Shown here in pieces: positions 1-58,865 of a DNA stretch of 64,000 bases. The stretch is from Triplophysa rosa. Lineage: Eukaryota; Chordata; Actinopteri; Cypriniformes; Nemacheilidae. How positions within the stretch are numbered: position 1 is the stretch's first letter; each line of letters opens with the position of its first letter. Made by a program: the position numbers and the translations under genes. Under the pieces are notes generated by a model, which was not told the origin of the DNA, searched no databases, and worked only from the letters and a program-made list of their open reading frames with translations. The stretch spans positions 26,310,195-26,374,194 of the forward strand of contig NC_079899.1 of assembly GCF_024868665.1 (NCBI RefSeq). Direction: 5' to 3'.

Positions 1-16886
<16,886 letters not shown>

Positions 16887-19200
16887 CGTCACACATCTTC
16901 CTTCCACTTCCACCTTTACTTTCTATGGGTCACGATCGCTCCAGATCATCATCATCAGACCTTCTCGGACCTGAAACGCGTGGCTCAATGTCATGCTGGG
17001 GATTTTATTTTTCCTTTTATTTTTATTCGTTGATCTGTTTCTTCTTGAAATGAGTGTTGTTTTCGGCAGGTGATGGTCATGAACACTGTAGCGACGAGTG
17101 GATCCCACCCAAACATTCAGGTCACATTTCACCCCAAAACCCTAAGAAAGAAAAACCTGAAAGATTTATTTCATTTTGAGATTTTATATTATATACGGTA
17201 TATACTGTATTAGGGGATGGTTATGCACATTTTCTCTCTAAATTAAGTTGTAATGCAAAATAAATCTGGATGTTTTATTTTTAGTTTCTATTGATGATTT
17301 CCATTGGATTATGTTGTGAAATCTGACCTGGACTTCTGGATGAGAGAGTTAACCAGGTTTATTTGCACTGAAACGATGATGATGATGATGAAGATTTGAA
17401 TCATCTGCTGCTGTTGGCCAGTGTTGCTGGTGTATATTAGACAGACACGTGATGGTGTGGAGATGCTGACGCTCATTCACTCAAACACTGACCGCTAACC
17501 GCCGTCAGGGACGCATGCTTTCAGCCAATCAAACGCTTCGTGCTTCTACGTCAGCAATATAGCTTGTGTTGTAATGTGATGGCTATTATCAATTTGTGAA
17601 GATGTGTTGACATTTACAAGCTTTATTTATTTATTTTTTAGGAGGTTTTAAAAAGGATAATTCCGTATATTTCCATTTGATTAGCTGTTTTTAATTCCTC
17701 CCGTTTCTGTTCAGGAGGTTTTATGAAGCTACTGTATAATGTTGTTTATTTAATAACTTCTGTATGTAATATTGGCAGAATTGTCCACTTAGCATTAATG
17801 TCACAGAGTGAATCTCACGAAAGCACATCCAAAGCTTTCACCACAAAATAATAATAATAAAAATATATGTATACATGTATTTAGCATAATGAGCAAATGA
17901 GACACTGTCATTCTCAATAATGATTTTTTTGCATTGTGCTGAAACTGTTTCAGACGTAAATCGTGCATGATTGTCACGATCAAACAGTTTTCATGAAAAA
18001 CAAAAGCTAATTGTTTAAAGTGGGGTGAAATGTGACTGGATTTCCTGAGATTCACTCTGTGTTAAATAAAAGTAGTAATGCAGATGAAGAATAAAATATG
18101 AAAATGAATATGCACTTTGGAGGTTTTTCATGGTTATGCAATCTTTCTACATGACTCAAAAAGCATGTAATATTACTTTCTTTTGAATATTTCATCTTGT
18201 TAAGGATGTAGGACACGTGTAAGGATTTTATGCCAAGTAAAGTTTAATTTTGGATTCTTTTACATCGTGGTGTCTTTAAGCACCTTGTTTGGTTGTTTCT
18301 TTTTTACTTTGGTTTAATATACTGTAAAAAGTGCCAAATGTGTTTTTTTAGCTCTGTTTTCAGCCGGTGACTGATGGTTCAATAAAACCATCATAAATGA
18401 TCAAACACGCATGTTGCATAACGTCTGTTTAGTCTGTTTATTGACTAAACCAGTGGGACTGTTTGCTTAAAAGACTGAAACGTTAATGGAAACTGACACA
18501 GTCGCAGCTACTAAAGAGAGTTTATCATTTATTCATTCACTCCATTTCCCCACATCTTATAGTTTACTTGTACAATGATCCTGTATATTCACTTCTTCAA
18601 GTATTGTATTGAATTTTTACAACACAATGATTCTGTGCCATCGACGATTTCTTTTTTGACCAAAATCTTTTTGCAACGTAAAATTACTTGAATTCCTTTT
18701 TTGACTATGAGATTATTTTTGATGGGTTTAAAGTGAAGTCCTGTGCCTTTGAATGTGTACTCTATGTTAGGTGTGGAATGTAAACAGTGATGATGAATAG
18801 ATGCTCATTTTTGTATAAACCGTAAGCGCAATTTTCAGGCATTTCTACAGAATTAGATAGAGATGATCGTATCAAACCCATTATGCTACTGAATGCCACA
18901 CTTATTCTTTTCCACTTCAATCCTGTTTTAAAAACATTTTGTCCGATTTAGTTGTTAATCTCACAAATATCAACATCTTCGGAAGACAAATATTGTTGAA
19001 TGTAAGTTGTGCTCGTGCTGTGCATTGGTTTTAATAAAATTGTTCTTGTGAAATTTGGGCCTCTAAAAATCTAAATCATGTGATTATTTTTACGTTTCAT
19101 TTGTGTGGGATAATAGTTATACTTATGAATTATTCTTCATCACTAACATCTGCAAAATAAAGCATGTGAGATTTTTTTCAGACATTAAAGTGTGTAACAT
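16887..19200 (+). other. plcb1: plcb1 3' UTR with multiple poly(A) signals
   Basis: After the TGA the sequence is AT-rich and has no exon-like frame. AATAAA hexamers occur at 17259-17264, 18381-18386, 19033-19038 and 19156-19161. The first would give a 3' UTR of about 0.4 kb and the later ones about 1.5 to 2.3 kb. Alternative polyadenylation is an inference; transcript data would be needed to choose. No microRNA site was assessed. Confidence 0.6.
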
Positions 19201-19504
19201 CAATCTGTGAATAACATTAACACCAATTCACTAGTGTCAGAAAGACAAAATAAATGTACTTCAACAGTATGTAAACCAACCAAACACTCTTCACATGAGG
19301 AAACTGCACTGCATTCATTCATGTGTGTTGTCTGACACAGTATGAGAATGGCTGATTTATCAAATGAAAATAATGTTTTTAATCAGAGATCCGTGTAATG
19401 CTTTGACAGAGTAAAATCAGTGTATGTTCTGAGACTCTAAACATAAAATGTAATGTCTGTTAATCTTAATAAAGTGATAATGATATTGAAACAGTAGCAT
19501 GTTC

Positions 19505-20899
19505 GGTGTTTTTCGGAGACAGGTCGGAGAAATGGGCGTGCCTAAAGGTGGAGGCGTGCCGAAAGGTCTTTTCAATTGGTGCGAAAACTGCCTGTTCCAC
19601 ATCATCTTAAACGCTATTGGCCTACACCTAAAGCCACTTTTTCACCGTGGTCTTTTTGTATCGAAGATTTTAAATATGAAACCAAGAATCTGCAGTTGAT
19701 TTATAAAGATACTAGTGCCTACTTTAAAATTGGCCTCGACGTGAATCTAATGTGTGAGTTCTCCGTGATCACCGGGCTGTTAGCGCCGCCGAGAACACCT
19801 TGATGGCGGCAAATACACCTCAAGTTGGCCGCTGCCTCTAATATCACTTCAGTGGTCATAGGATTATTAGCCTAGTTTTGGTTACATTTCATAATGGGCA
19901 ATCGTGTGCCTGATGAATCTATTAGTTTCGAGACTAATCATTTTGACTGAGGTCAGTCAGAGTTTCATATACACAGCCCTGAATGTATGTACAGTATTTA
20001 TTAGTTCAACGTCTTGGAGCACTGCCGGTGTACTTTTGACGGAATTGTTTTTACCTATTGTGCAAAGTACTTCTTATACTTTACAATAAAATGTGTTTTG
20101 TATCATATTTTATTTGATGAAAAATGAAAACAATCACATCGAATTACCTAAACCATAAACATATATTTAAAATGAAAACGAAAAGAAGCAGGTGTTAATA
20201 TCATATTGCGTTTTATTGTAAATGTAAAATGAAGGTACGTGGGATGCACATATTGGATTTTAACTATTTAGAAATACATGATATTTAATGAACAGCTGAT
20301 AAGTGTCACAATCAAAAGTGAATTACAATTATTATTTAAAGGGTGGTACAAATGTCTCTAAAATAACGCTTAGCCTACAACTGCACTAGCGTTTTAGTTC
20401 AAAATAATTAGCTTTCCTTGGTGTTGTGACAGAATAACAACATGTCATACTGTAAAAGGCATTTCTACCGTTTTAGTACAACTATGATTTGGAATGATTT
20501 AGTATATGTAAGTTAAACAAAAATATGCAGAAAAAGACTGAAATACTCATAAAACATAACGACAGCTGCTTCTAGATGAGTAATAGCTATTTACCTTCTG
20601 TCATTTATTATTAGCCAATTAAGCAAAAATACAGACTTGTCTGGTACAGTTTTATTTATTTTTTAAGGGCTTATGATCACAAATTCACAGGTTTGAAACC
20701 TTTTGCATGACACACCTTATCGAGATCTTTTTCCTGTTTAAAAGAAATGACGTATGTGTGTGGTTAACGCTGATTGGTCAACCCAGCAGGCAAGCAAGAG
20801 CACCTTTGACCAATGAGAAACCTTTCGGCACGCCTCCTACCTTTATGCACGCCCCACCTTTCGGCACGCCCATTTCTCCGACCTGCAGAGACCCCTACT
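19505..20899. mobile_element. TIR element in the plcb1-plcb4 intergenic region
   Basis: GGTCGGAGAAATGGGCGTGC near 19520 pairs with GCACGCCCATTTCTCCGACC near 20870. The inverted homology continues through GGCGTGCCGAAAGGT and its complement for about 70 bp. It is about 1.4 kb long and AT-rich inside, with no long frame. The exact outer ends are uncertain. Confidence 0.7.
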
Positions 20900-20904
20900 A
20901 GGTT

Positions 20905-21069
20905 TAACAGACAGATGGTTGTAATAGCAGATGAAGGCCTGCAGGCGGCGCTCTTCGCACATCTCTCAAACCTTCAGCTTCATCCAAACCTCGTTACAGG
21001 AAAAGTCCAGCTGATCGGAGACTGTTTGCGGCAACTACGATGATAAAACTCAACATTTATCAAATCTAA
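20905..21069 (+). promoter_or_regulatory. plcb4: candidate noncoding first exon of plcb4
   Basis: The first coding exon of plcb4 begins at an acceptor (AG at 22599-22600) with its ATG only five bases later, so an upstream noncoding exon must exist. The best candidate ends before a strong donor GTAAGT at 21070. The preceding 150 bases are less AT-rich than their surroundings and are not part of the inverted-repeat element that ends near 20899. The 5' edge is a guess, no TATA box or CpG island is clear, and other exons further upstream are possible. Confidence 0.3.
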
Positions 21070-21819
21070 GTAAGTTAACTTTTTTAATAACCCTCATCTG
21101 TTACATATGATCCGGATTACGCGCTGTGATGAGGATTATTGAATGTAAATCAAGTGTAAACAAAAACATCCGCCAGTCAATGAAACATCTCATTGCGAGA
21201 ATCATTTCTTTATGATCTTGTGTTTCATTCCGAGGTTACAGAAACAGTGAATGTATCATCTGACTCCCATCAGTGTTGTTAAAAATGATTTATATGAGAT
21301 GCAGTTATTCTATAATCTATTATTCTCTCGTTTTAAGATGTTTTCAAAAGATAAAGAGAAATGATGTTGTGTGTTTATTTGCAAATTCATTGAATTCTTA
21401 AAGACACATTGTCTTTTCTAAAACTCTTAACATGAAACACAATATATACACAGTCTGTCTTGAGTTATGTTGATTACTGCATACACTGTTATCAAACCTG
21501 ACTTTGGGACAGTTTTTCTCTGTGTGAAGTACTGTCGATCTTCTGGTACAGTGATGTATTCCGTAAAGTACACGTGTCTGTTGTTGTCGGGTCTCTCTGT
21601 GATGCTCTGAAAGTCTCTCTGTGTTTTTCTGGGGTGTTCTGGGTGGTTGCCAGGGCTCGGCTCTGTGGTTTCTATTGGTGCTCTGAGTGGATTGATTATT
21701 GCACTTTGCTGTCCAGTTGCTAGGGGGTTCGCATGGTTGCTAGGGCAGATCTAAGAAGTTTGGTTAGTGGAGACTGTCTGCCTGTGTCCCAGTCTGTGTG
21801 TGCTCTTTTCTGTTGTCTT

Positions 21820-22234
21820 TTAAAGTCCACGTGAAGCGGAAGTTGCGATCGCTTTTACTTCCATACTCGGACACATTTCCGAGTGAAAAGGAATTTCAAA
21901 GGAGAAAATTAGTGGGCGTGGCTTGCGTTTTTCACGGCCAATTTATTGGATTCGTAAAAACAGCTGTTGCATATATTTTAAAATGAAACTGGCAGCAGAC
22001 TGACAGTTGAAGGGGAGGAGTTAACGGATGCTCCGCCCAAGCCGTCTAATTTACGTCATTGGAGATGGATCGTCATTTCAGGGCGAAAGTGCATTTACAG
22101 ATTTAACTGAAGTTTATGAGGGTTCGTGAATTTTAAACAGAAAATGACCCACATTGATAAACTATTTACTATAAACGCTGCAATATTTCATGAAAAAATA
22201 AGAATTGTCATTTTGAATTTCACTGGGACTTTAA
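21820..22234. mobile_element. TTAA MITE with AAAGTCC ends, copy 1
   Basis: TTAAAGTCCACGTGAA at the left and TTTCACTGGGACTTTAA at the right are imperfect inverted repeats inside TTAA. A truncated copy lies at 24354-24561 and a copy split by a LINE at 52045-56561, both in the opposite orientation. It sits about 370 bp upstream of the plcb4 start exon. Confidence 0.8.
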
Positions 22235-22600
22235 TGTAAATCTGTTTGAGGCCGATTGAGTCCTCATTTCTCTTCCATGAAGAATCAGTCATATCTGTAG
22301 AATGTTAAAGGTTAAATCTGTAAGTACAGTATGAGCAATAACACATACCGTACATGAAAGCATTAAAGACGTCCTGTGGACATGCAGCCTGAGATGAATA
22401 ATATCCTGATGTTGGTGCTTTATCTTACGTTTACTCTGGAGGTGTGGTGTGTGTACAGTATTCTCTACTCTGGGCTGGACTTCATCTGGACGCCCCGTAC
22501 ACGACTGAGGTCAATGTCTCCATGTGATTTATCTCACATTCATTTTCTCTGTAACTCTGGACGCGTGTTTCATTATTTCATCTTGTTTTCTGTCCTGTAG

Positions 22601-51867
<29,267 letters not shown>

Positions 51868-51954
51868 GATAATCATGCGCAAACACGCACATGGCTACTG
51901 TACTTATACCTGTTATACTCATTCTTTGAGACATTTTATAGACCGTATATGGAG

Positions 51955-51960
51955 AATAAA
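51955..51960 (+). terminator. plcb4: plcb4 poly(A) signal
   Basis: An AATAAA hexamer lies 88 bases after the stop codon, which would make a very short 3' UTR. The TTAA MITE begins about 85 bases further on, so a longer UTR would run into mobile DNA. Confidence 0.6.
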
Positions 51961-52298
51961 GTCTTATGTTTGAAACGAGTTTTGTATTTATGTACAAATA
52001 TCACAGAATTTATAAATACTGCAGATGAGCACAATTTTTTTAATTTAAAGTCCCACTGAAATAAAAAATGACAATGCCTATTTTTTCATGAAACATTGCA
52101 GCGTTTATAGTAAATAGTTGATCAATGTGGGTCGTTCTCTTTTTAAAATTTGTGTCTCCTCATAATCTTCAATTAAAATCTGAAAATGCACTTCCTGTAA
52201 CGACTATCCATCTTAGATGAGGTATGTTAGATGGCTTGGGCGGAGCATCCGTTAACTCCTCCCCTTCGACTGTCAGTCTGCTGCCAGTTCCATTTCAA

Positions 52299-55200
52299 TT
52301 CAATTCAATTCAATTTTATTTATATAGCGCTTTTCACAATGTGCATTGTTCCAAAGCAGCTTTACAGGAGCAAATAAGAAAAACACAGAAAGGTAAAACA
52401 CAGCACAGTGCATGGTGTTTATAGACCAAGCAAGATCATTATAATAAATAATATCTAATAAATAAATGAATAAATAAATAAATAAATGCAGTCTCCCGGT
52501 GAGCAAGCCAACACTGCACTGCTCTGCTGTGGCGAGGAACCCAAACTCCAATGATGAATAATGGAGAAAAAAAACCTCGGGAGAAACCAGGCTCAGCCGG
52601 GAGGGCCAGATCTCCTCTGACGTGTCATAGCTGCACTCAGTGACCCCGACCAAAGCCACCGAGCAACGTCCACGAAGAACAGGGAGAGCCCACGAGCCGC
52701 GACCCAGGAAGCCCCACCCGCCGAAACCGTGCAGGTCCAACCCGGTCCCATTCCGCGATCAACAACAGACAACAGAGGAACAACCAGGGAAAAGTAGTAA
52801 TGGCATAATTAACTTTATTCCTCTGTTGTCCGACATCGACCACAAAACAAGACCAACCAGACCAGACCCACACAGTCCCAACAAATGAAACGCCCCGAAC
52901 CACAACCAACAAGCCCCCCCACTCCCTACAACACCCACCCAGCTACCTCCAATCAAAGTCACTGAGTGCAGCCATAACTTCAAACTGCTGTCGTGTGATG
53001 TAAGTTTAGCATTAAATACCAAGTATTGTAAATTTAGCATTTATGTGACAGGTAGTCCGTCTTTGCTCTCGGTTGGGGATGGAATTGTCTGAGCTGGGCC
53101 GGCCAGATGGTCGCCTTTTTCTTGGGTGGTGATGGAATTGCCTTGGATGGAGCTGGATGGTCAGTCAGTCCGCAGGCTCTCGCAGGAGGATGGCACGGGA
53201 TTTTCCGATGTAGCTGGCGTAATCTCTAGTTGTGGATGGGCATATGACGTTCATCTGGGCCTGGCGGAATCTCTCCCTACCTCGGGATGGGCATCCCGAG
53301 GCGAGGGCAGAAACAGAAAGAGAATAATTAGCGTAGCTGCTGTTCATTAGCTATGTATTAGTGAATGCTTGGCTGAAAAGATGTGTCTTTAATCTAGATT
53401 TAAATTGGGAGAGTGTGTCTGACCCTCGAATAGTATCGGGGAGGCTATTCCAGAGTTTAGGTGCTACGTATGAGAAAGCTCTACCCCCTTTGGTGGATTT
53501 AGTTATTCTAGGTGTTATCAAAAGTCTGGAGTTTTGAGATCTTAGAGAGCGTGATGGGTTGTAGTGTGGTAGAAGCTCTGTTATGTAGGTAGGGGCTAAA
53601 CCGTTTAAGGCTTTATAAGTAATTAAAAGAACTTTAAAGTCAATACGATACTTAATGGGTAACCAGTGAAGGGTTGATAACATTGGGGTTATGTGATCGT
53701 ATTTTCTGGACCTGGTTAGAACTCTGGCAGCTGCATTCTGAACTAACTGTAGTTTGTTTATTGATGCTGCAGGACAACCACTAAGCAGTGCATTACAGTA
53801 GTCAAGTCTTGAGGTCACAAATGCATGAATAAGCTTCTCTGCATCAGCCACACATAAAATATTTCGCAATTTGGCAACATTTCTAAGGTGGAAGAAGGCT
53901 GTTTTTGTGACATTTGAGATGTGATTTTTAAATGACAGGTTGCTGTCTAATATAACGCCAAGGTCTTTAACTGTATTTGTTGGAGTAACAGTGCAGCCTT
54001 CAATTTGCAGGTCATAATCCGAAATATTCTGCTCACGTGTCTTTGGTCCGATAAGTAATATTTCTGTTTTATTAGAATTTAAAAGAAGGAAATTACAAGT
54101 CATCCAATGCTTTATATCGTCGATGCACTCTGCCAATTTGGATAGTTGGAAGGAATCATCTGGTCTTGATGAGATATATAGCTGAGTATCATCTGCATAA
54201 CAGTGGAAGCTAATTCCATGTTTTCTAATAATGTTTCCAAGGGGCAGCATGTATATGGAGAATAGCAAGGGTCCTAAAACCGATCCCTGAGGTAATCCAT
54301 AATTTACTTGCGTTAGATTTGATGATTCCCCATTTAAATGGACAAATTGATGTCGGTCTGATAAGTAAGATCTGAACCATTGTAGTGCCTGTCCCTGAAT
54401 ACCGGTATAATTGTGTAAGCGATCTAGAAGTATTTTATGGTCTACAGTATCGAACGCAGCACTAAGGTCGAGCAGGACTAGGAGTGAGATGTTACCTTTA
54501 TCTGATGCTATAAGCAGGTCGTTTGTAATTTTAACGAGTGCAGTTTCAGTACTATGATGCGGTCTAAAACCTGACTGGAATTTTTCGTGTATGTCATTAT
54601 TTTGTAAGAAAGAGCACAACTGAGTGGACACTACTTTTTCTAGTATTTTAGACAGGTAAGGGAGATTTGAAATCGGTCTATAGTTTCCTAGTTCATTGGG
54701 GTCTAAGTTTGGTTTCTTGATAAGAGGCTTAATGACGGCCAGTTTAAAGGCTCCTGGGACATGGCCTAGATTAATTGACGAGTTGATAATGTTATAAATG
54801 GGCTCAATTGCAACGGGTAATAACTCTTTTAATAATTTAGTTGGTATGGGGTCTAATAAGCAAGTTGTAGGTTTAGATGTTGCAATAAGTTTAATTAAAT
54901 CTTCCTGTTTTATAGGTGAAAAACACTGTAGCCTTTCTTTTGGGGCGATGGTTGGTACTAATTTATAGGACAGACTTGGAGGTTGAGTTTTTACTATTTT
55001 GTCTCGTATGTTTTCGATTTTCTCTGTAAAAAAATTCATGAAATCATTGCTACCAAGGTGCGGCGGAATACCCAGGTCAGGTGAAGTCTGTTTATTTGTT
55101 AGTTTAGCAACTGTACTAAATAAAAACCTTGGATTGGTTTTGTTAGTTTCTATGAGGTTACGGAGGTGCTCAGCCTTTGCTGCTTTTAGTGCCTTTTTAT

Positions 55201-56411
55201 AACAGTTTGCACTCTCTTTCCACGCAATTTTAAAGACCTCTAATTGGGTTTGTTTCCATTTGCGCTCCAGTTTACGTGTTTCTCTTTTAAGGGCGCGAGT
55301 GGTGCTATTGTACCATGGTGCTGCGTTTTTCTCATTAATCTTTTTTGACTTCATAGGTGCGACAGCTTCTAATGTATTAGAGAAAATAGTGCCCAATTTG
55401 CTGGTCATGTCATCGAGCGATTCTGTATTTATTGGTATGGTTATTAAAGGAGTCAGATCTGGCAAGCTCTTTGCGAAACTATCTTTAGTAGTCGAGGTAA
55501 TTGTTCTACCCTGTCGATAACGAGTTAAACGGCTGATTTCTGCAGTGCGCAGTGTACATGTTATAAGATAGTGATCAGTGACATCGTCGCTTTGAGGTAT
55601 AATATCTATATTGGTTAGATCGGCTCCGTGAGATATAATCAAGTCTAGTGTATGATTAAATCGATGAGTGGGTCCATTGATGTGTTGTGTTACTCCAAAA
55701 GAGTGTAATAGCTCTGTAAACGCCACTGCTAATGCATCGTTAGCACTATCTACGTGGATATTAAAGTCTCCGACAATTAGTACTTTATCAACGTTAACCA
55801 ATAGGTCCGATAGGAAGTCCGCAAACTCTTTCAGAAAATCAGTGTAGGGACCAGGGGGTCTATACACTGTAGCCAACGTACAAGAAAGCAATGGTTTTTT
55901 ACTGTCAATTGGAACAATTATGTTCAACGCAAGCACTTCAAATGATTTAAATTTATGCTCCGTTCTCTGAGTTACAGTAAGAAAGTCTCTAAAGATTGTT
56001 GCGACACCGCCACCTCGACCAACCGGACGTGGCTCATGCATATAACAGTAGCTTGGTGGTGTACACTCATTTAGACCGTAATAATCATTTGGTTTAAGCC
56101 AGGTTTCGGTAAGGCAAAGTATATCAAAACTGTTGTCTGTGATCATTTCATTTACAATAACTGCTTTTGAATTTAGTGATCTAATATTAAGTAGGCCGAA
56201 CTTTATGAGTTTGTTTTGGTCGTTTATTACATTGTCCTCAGGTTTAATCACGATTAGATTTTTTCTCTGAGATTTGGCTATTTTGTTATTTTGTAGTATT
56301 ATTCGGGGGACAGACACAGTCTCTATGCATTTGGAAGCAGTAACATTTCTAACAGATGAGTGGGAGGAACACAGACTATGGTTGAAGTTTTGACTTACCG
56401 CTGGGAGACGT
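52299..56411 (-). mobile_element. L2-clade LINE, 5'-truncated, with target duplication
   Basis: The element reads on the minus strand. Its 3' end is at 52299, where it ends in tandem AATTG units preceded by the AAAGCGCTATATAAAT-type tail. ATTTCAA occurs at 52292-52298 and at 56412-56418, a target duplication, and the surrounding MITE supplies the empty site. The 5' junction cuts the protein frame upstream of the endonuclease, so the copy is 5'-truncated. Confidence 0.9.
53351..56411 (-). CDS. LINE ORF2: endonuclease and reverse transcriptase
   Basis: About 1020 codons stay open to the stop at 53351; the frame continues into flanking MITE DNA at its start, and no native start codon remains. 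An AP-type endonuclease is seen first ([56 protein letters not shown]). A reverse transcriptase follows ([34 protein letters not shown] and the catalytic [13 protein letters not shown]). The C-terminal region [20 protein letters not shown] to [19 protein letters not shown] is typical of fish L2-clade elements. All catalytic residues I can check are present and there is no frameshift, so the insertion is young. Confidence 0.93.
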
Positions 56412-56561
56412 ATTTCAAAATGCAACGGCTGTTTTTACACATCCAATCAAATCGCAGAGAAAGACGAAAGCCACGCCCACTATTTTTTCATTCAAAATTC
56501 CCTTTCACTCAGAAATGCAGAAGTAAAAATGATCGCAACTTCCGGTTCACGGGGACTTTAA

Positions 56562-58619
56562 GACTCACTTTTATAAATATCCTGTGAAATGCAGAAAAAA
56601 TCTGAAAGTTTTGAATAATGATAATAATGTGTATTTAATACTTTTATTATGCAAAATATTTATTCACTATATAAAATGGATATTATTGATGTTGTTTTAT
56701 GAACATTTTATGAACATGTTTTCATCCAAAGAGATTTTCAACAACATCAATATCATAAATATTGTGAAATAAATTAAAGGATTGTTATTGGTCGATTACC
56801 ATAAAATAACAATTGTCCTTTTTTATTTTTGAAGAAGCAAGTAAAAATCGTGTTTACAGTAATGCACTTATAATGGAAGGGCTTTTTATTCATACACCTT
56901 TCACAACCTGCTGTTTATTATAAACTGTATTGTCATGTTTTATTTTGCATTCCACGTTCTGTTTTCAATTAGCAGTAGAGAAATTAAACTCTAAAGCGTT
57001 TCTCATTCTGTAAGCGTGTTTTTATTTTCTGATATACTGTAATGTTTATCAGCTTTCAGTTCACACAGCGTGTGATTGATTTACACGGATCACACAGGTT
57101 CAGACATCACATGACCTCTCACCATATAGACACAGACTGAAGCAGAATCACTTACATTCACATTCAGGCATTTAGCAGACGCTTTTATTCAAAACAACTG
57201 AAAGAGATTTGTCTGAAGAAGGCAATAATACAAGTGCTGTAGTTTTCACACAGCCAGAGAGAGAGGGTTCGTTTCTTTAGAGAAAAATGTAAATCCCACG
57301 TGTGCAGTTTGTTAATCATAAAAAATGAGTTTTTATTGATGTTTTGTCAGTTTATGTGGTTAAAGACCATCATCCTAAAGTCAAATCAAACTCTTAAACA
57401 TATGTATGATGGCACAATCTTCTGACCTCAGATGTGTTTACTATTACAGTCCACTTTACACACCTGATGTGAAAATCACAAACCGTGAGATCCAAATGAC
57501 TAATAATCACTGGATTAAATGTCTTTCTCTCTCTTCGTGGTTTTCATGTCATGACAGCTCTCTCAATTATTTCTGGATGTTTCTGGTGTCATAACAAACG
57601 CTCATATGCTCGAGTAGTCAACATGCTGTATACCGGCGCGTTGGGTCAGGGTCTTGTTTTCTGCCGTGAAGGAGTTCAATGAGAACGATGAGCTAATTGA
57701 GTGAAAAAGTACAGCTGGATTGAGTTTATTTCAATATCTGTATTTAAACGGACAAATCTAATGATTTCACTCCCGTCTGCAGGAATATTCATGAGCTAAC
57801 AGAGAACTTCTGTACAGATTACAACATCTTTTTAAACACGTTACAGCCCGTCATGTACATGTAGCTTTGTGTGTCTTCATGATAAAGAAGGTCAGATCGA
57901 TCAGAGACGATTCTTCATTTCTTCTCTCAGTCTGTGATCATCTTGAGCTGTCGGTGTGATGACTGAAATAAACATTTGGTTGTCTGTAAGATAAGCAAAC
58001 CATGGGTTGGTTCAGGTGTCGTTTTAAGTTGTTCAGAGTTTAAGTTGTTTGTGTTGTTTGTATTGGCTGCATTTGTGGCGTAAGTTTTCAAAGGATTGTG
58101 AAGTTCACTTGCAGTAGAATTCTAGCTAACAGTTTAACGCAAATGTCGTGGATTTGATGTTCACACATACTGATGAAGAATCTGTAGCTTCAGTGCGCTA
58201 TAAAGCCTTTTGGATAAACGTTTGTAATTGTGCGCAGGGAATAAGTACGCACACATGCACACATCACAGAAGTACATAAAGTGACACACGAGAGTGAAAG
58301 TCATTTATTTTATCCGTTTAAAATACGTCTGAGAGATTATTACAGGCAATTCTCTTAGGAATATTCAACAATTGGGTTAAATATGGAAAATGAAATGTGC
58401 CTGTGGAGCGGCGTTTCAGGTTAAATATTCCTCTGACTGTGGGGAATATTTGATAAGACTGAAATATAATCACAGGCTGTAATAAAAAGGATGAGAGAAG
58501 CAGCGGGTGAGCTCGTGTCGTGTGCTGCTCTGAGATGTTACTGAGCATCAGAAGAGACTCACAGCTGCTCAACACGCCCTAAAACTGAATTACACAAACT
58601 GTGTGTGTGCATGTGTGCG
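56562..58619. other. intergenic DNA downstream of plcb4
   Basis: AT-rich, with no exon-like frame, and an SINE/L2 tail on the minus strand at 57161-57205 (GCATTTAGCAGACGCTTTTA). I see no gene and no RNA structure. Confidence 0.5.
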
Positions 58620-58865
58620 TGTATGTTGGGTTTCCATGTTTTATGGGGACTTTCCATAGACACAATGGTTTTTATACTGTACAAACTGTATATCATATCC
58701 CCTAACCCTAACAATCACACACAACTGTCTGCTCTTTTACATTTTCACTAAAGTTCATTCTGTATGATTTATAAGCTTGTTTCCTCATGGGGACCAAAAC
58801 ATGTCATGATATTGTCATCTTTGTGGGGACATTTTGTCCCCATACCGTAGGGTTTACCCTTCCCA
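58620..58865. repeat. dispersed repeat coupled to a (TG)n tract, copy 2
   Basis: TTTCCATAGACACAATGG, CCCTAACCCTAACAATC and CATGGGGACCAAAACATG match the inverted copy at 27161-27430. It directly adjoins the TG/CA tract. Confidence 0.7.

Larger units (their letters stand above)
52045..56561. mobile_element. TTAA MITE with AAAGTCC ends, copy 3, split by a LINE
   Basis: TTAAAGTCCCACTGAA starts at 52045 and GTTCACGGGGACTTTAA ends at 56561. The two halves (52045-52298 and 56412-56561) join into one MITE like the one at 21820-22234 when the LINE and one target copy are ignored. Confidence 0.85.

Noticed and set aside
54999..55520. Plus-strand frames within the LINE
   Set aside because: They are antisense shadows of the reverse-transcriptase frame.
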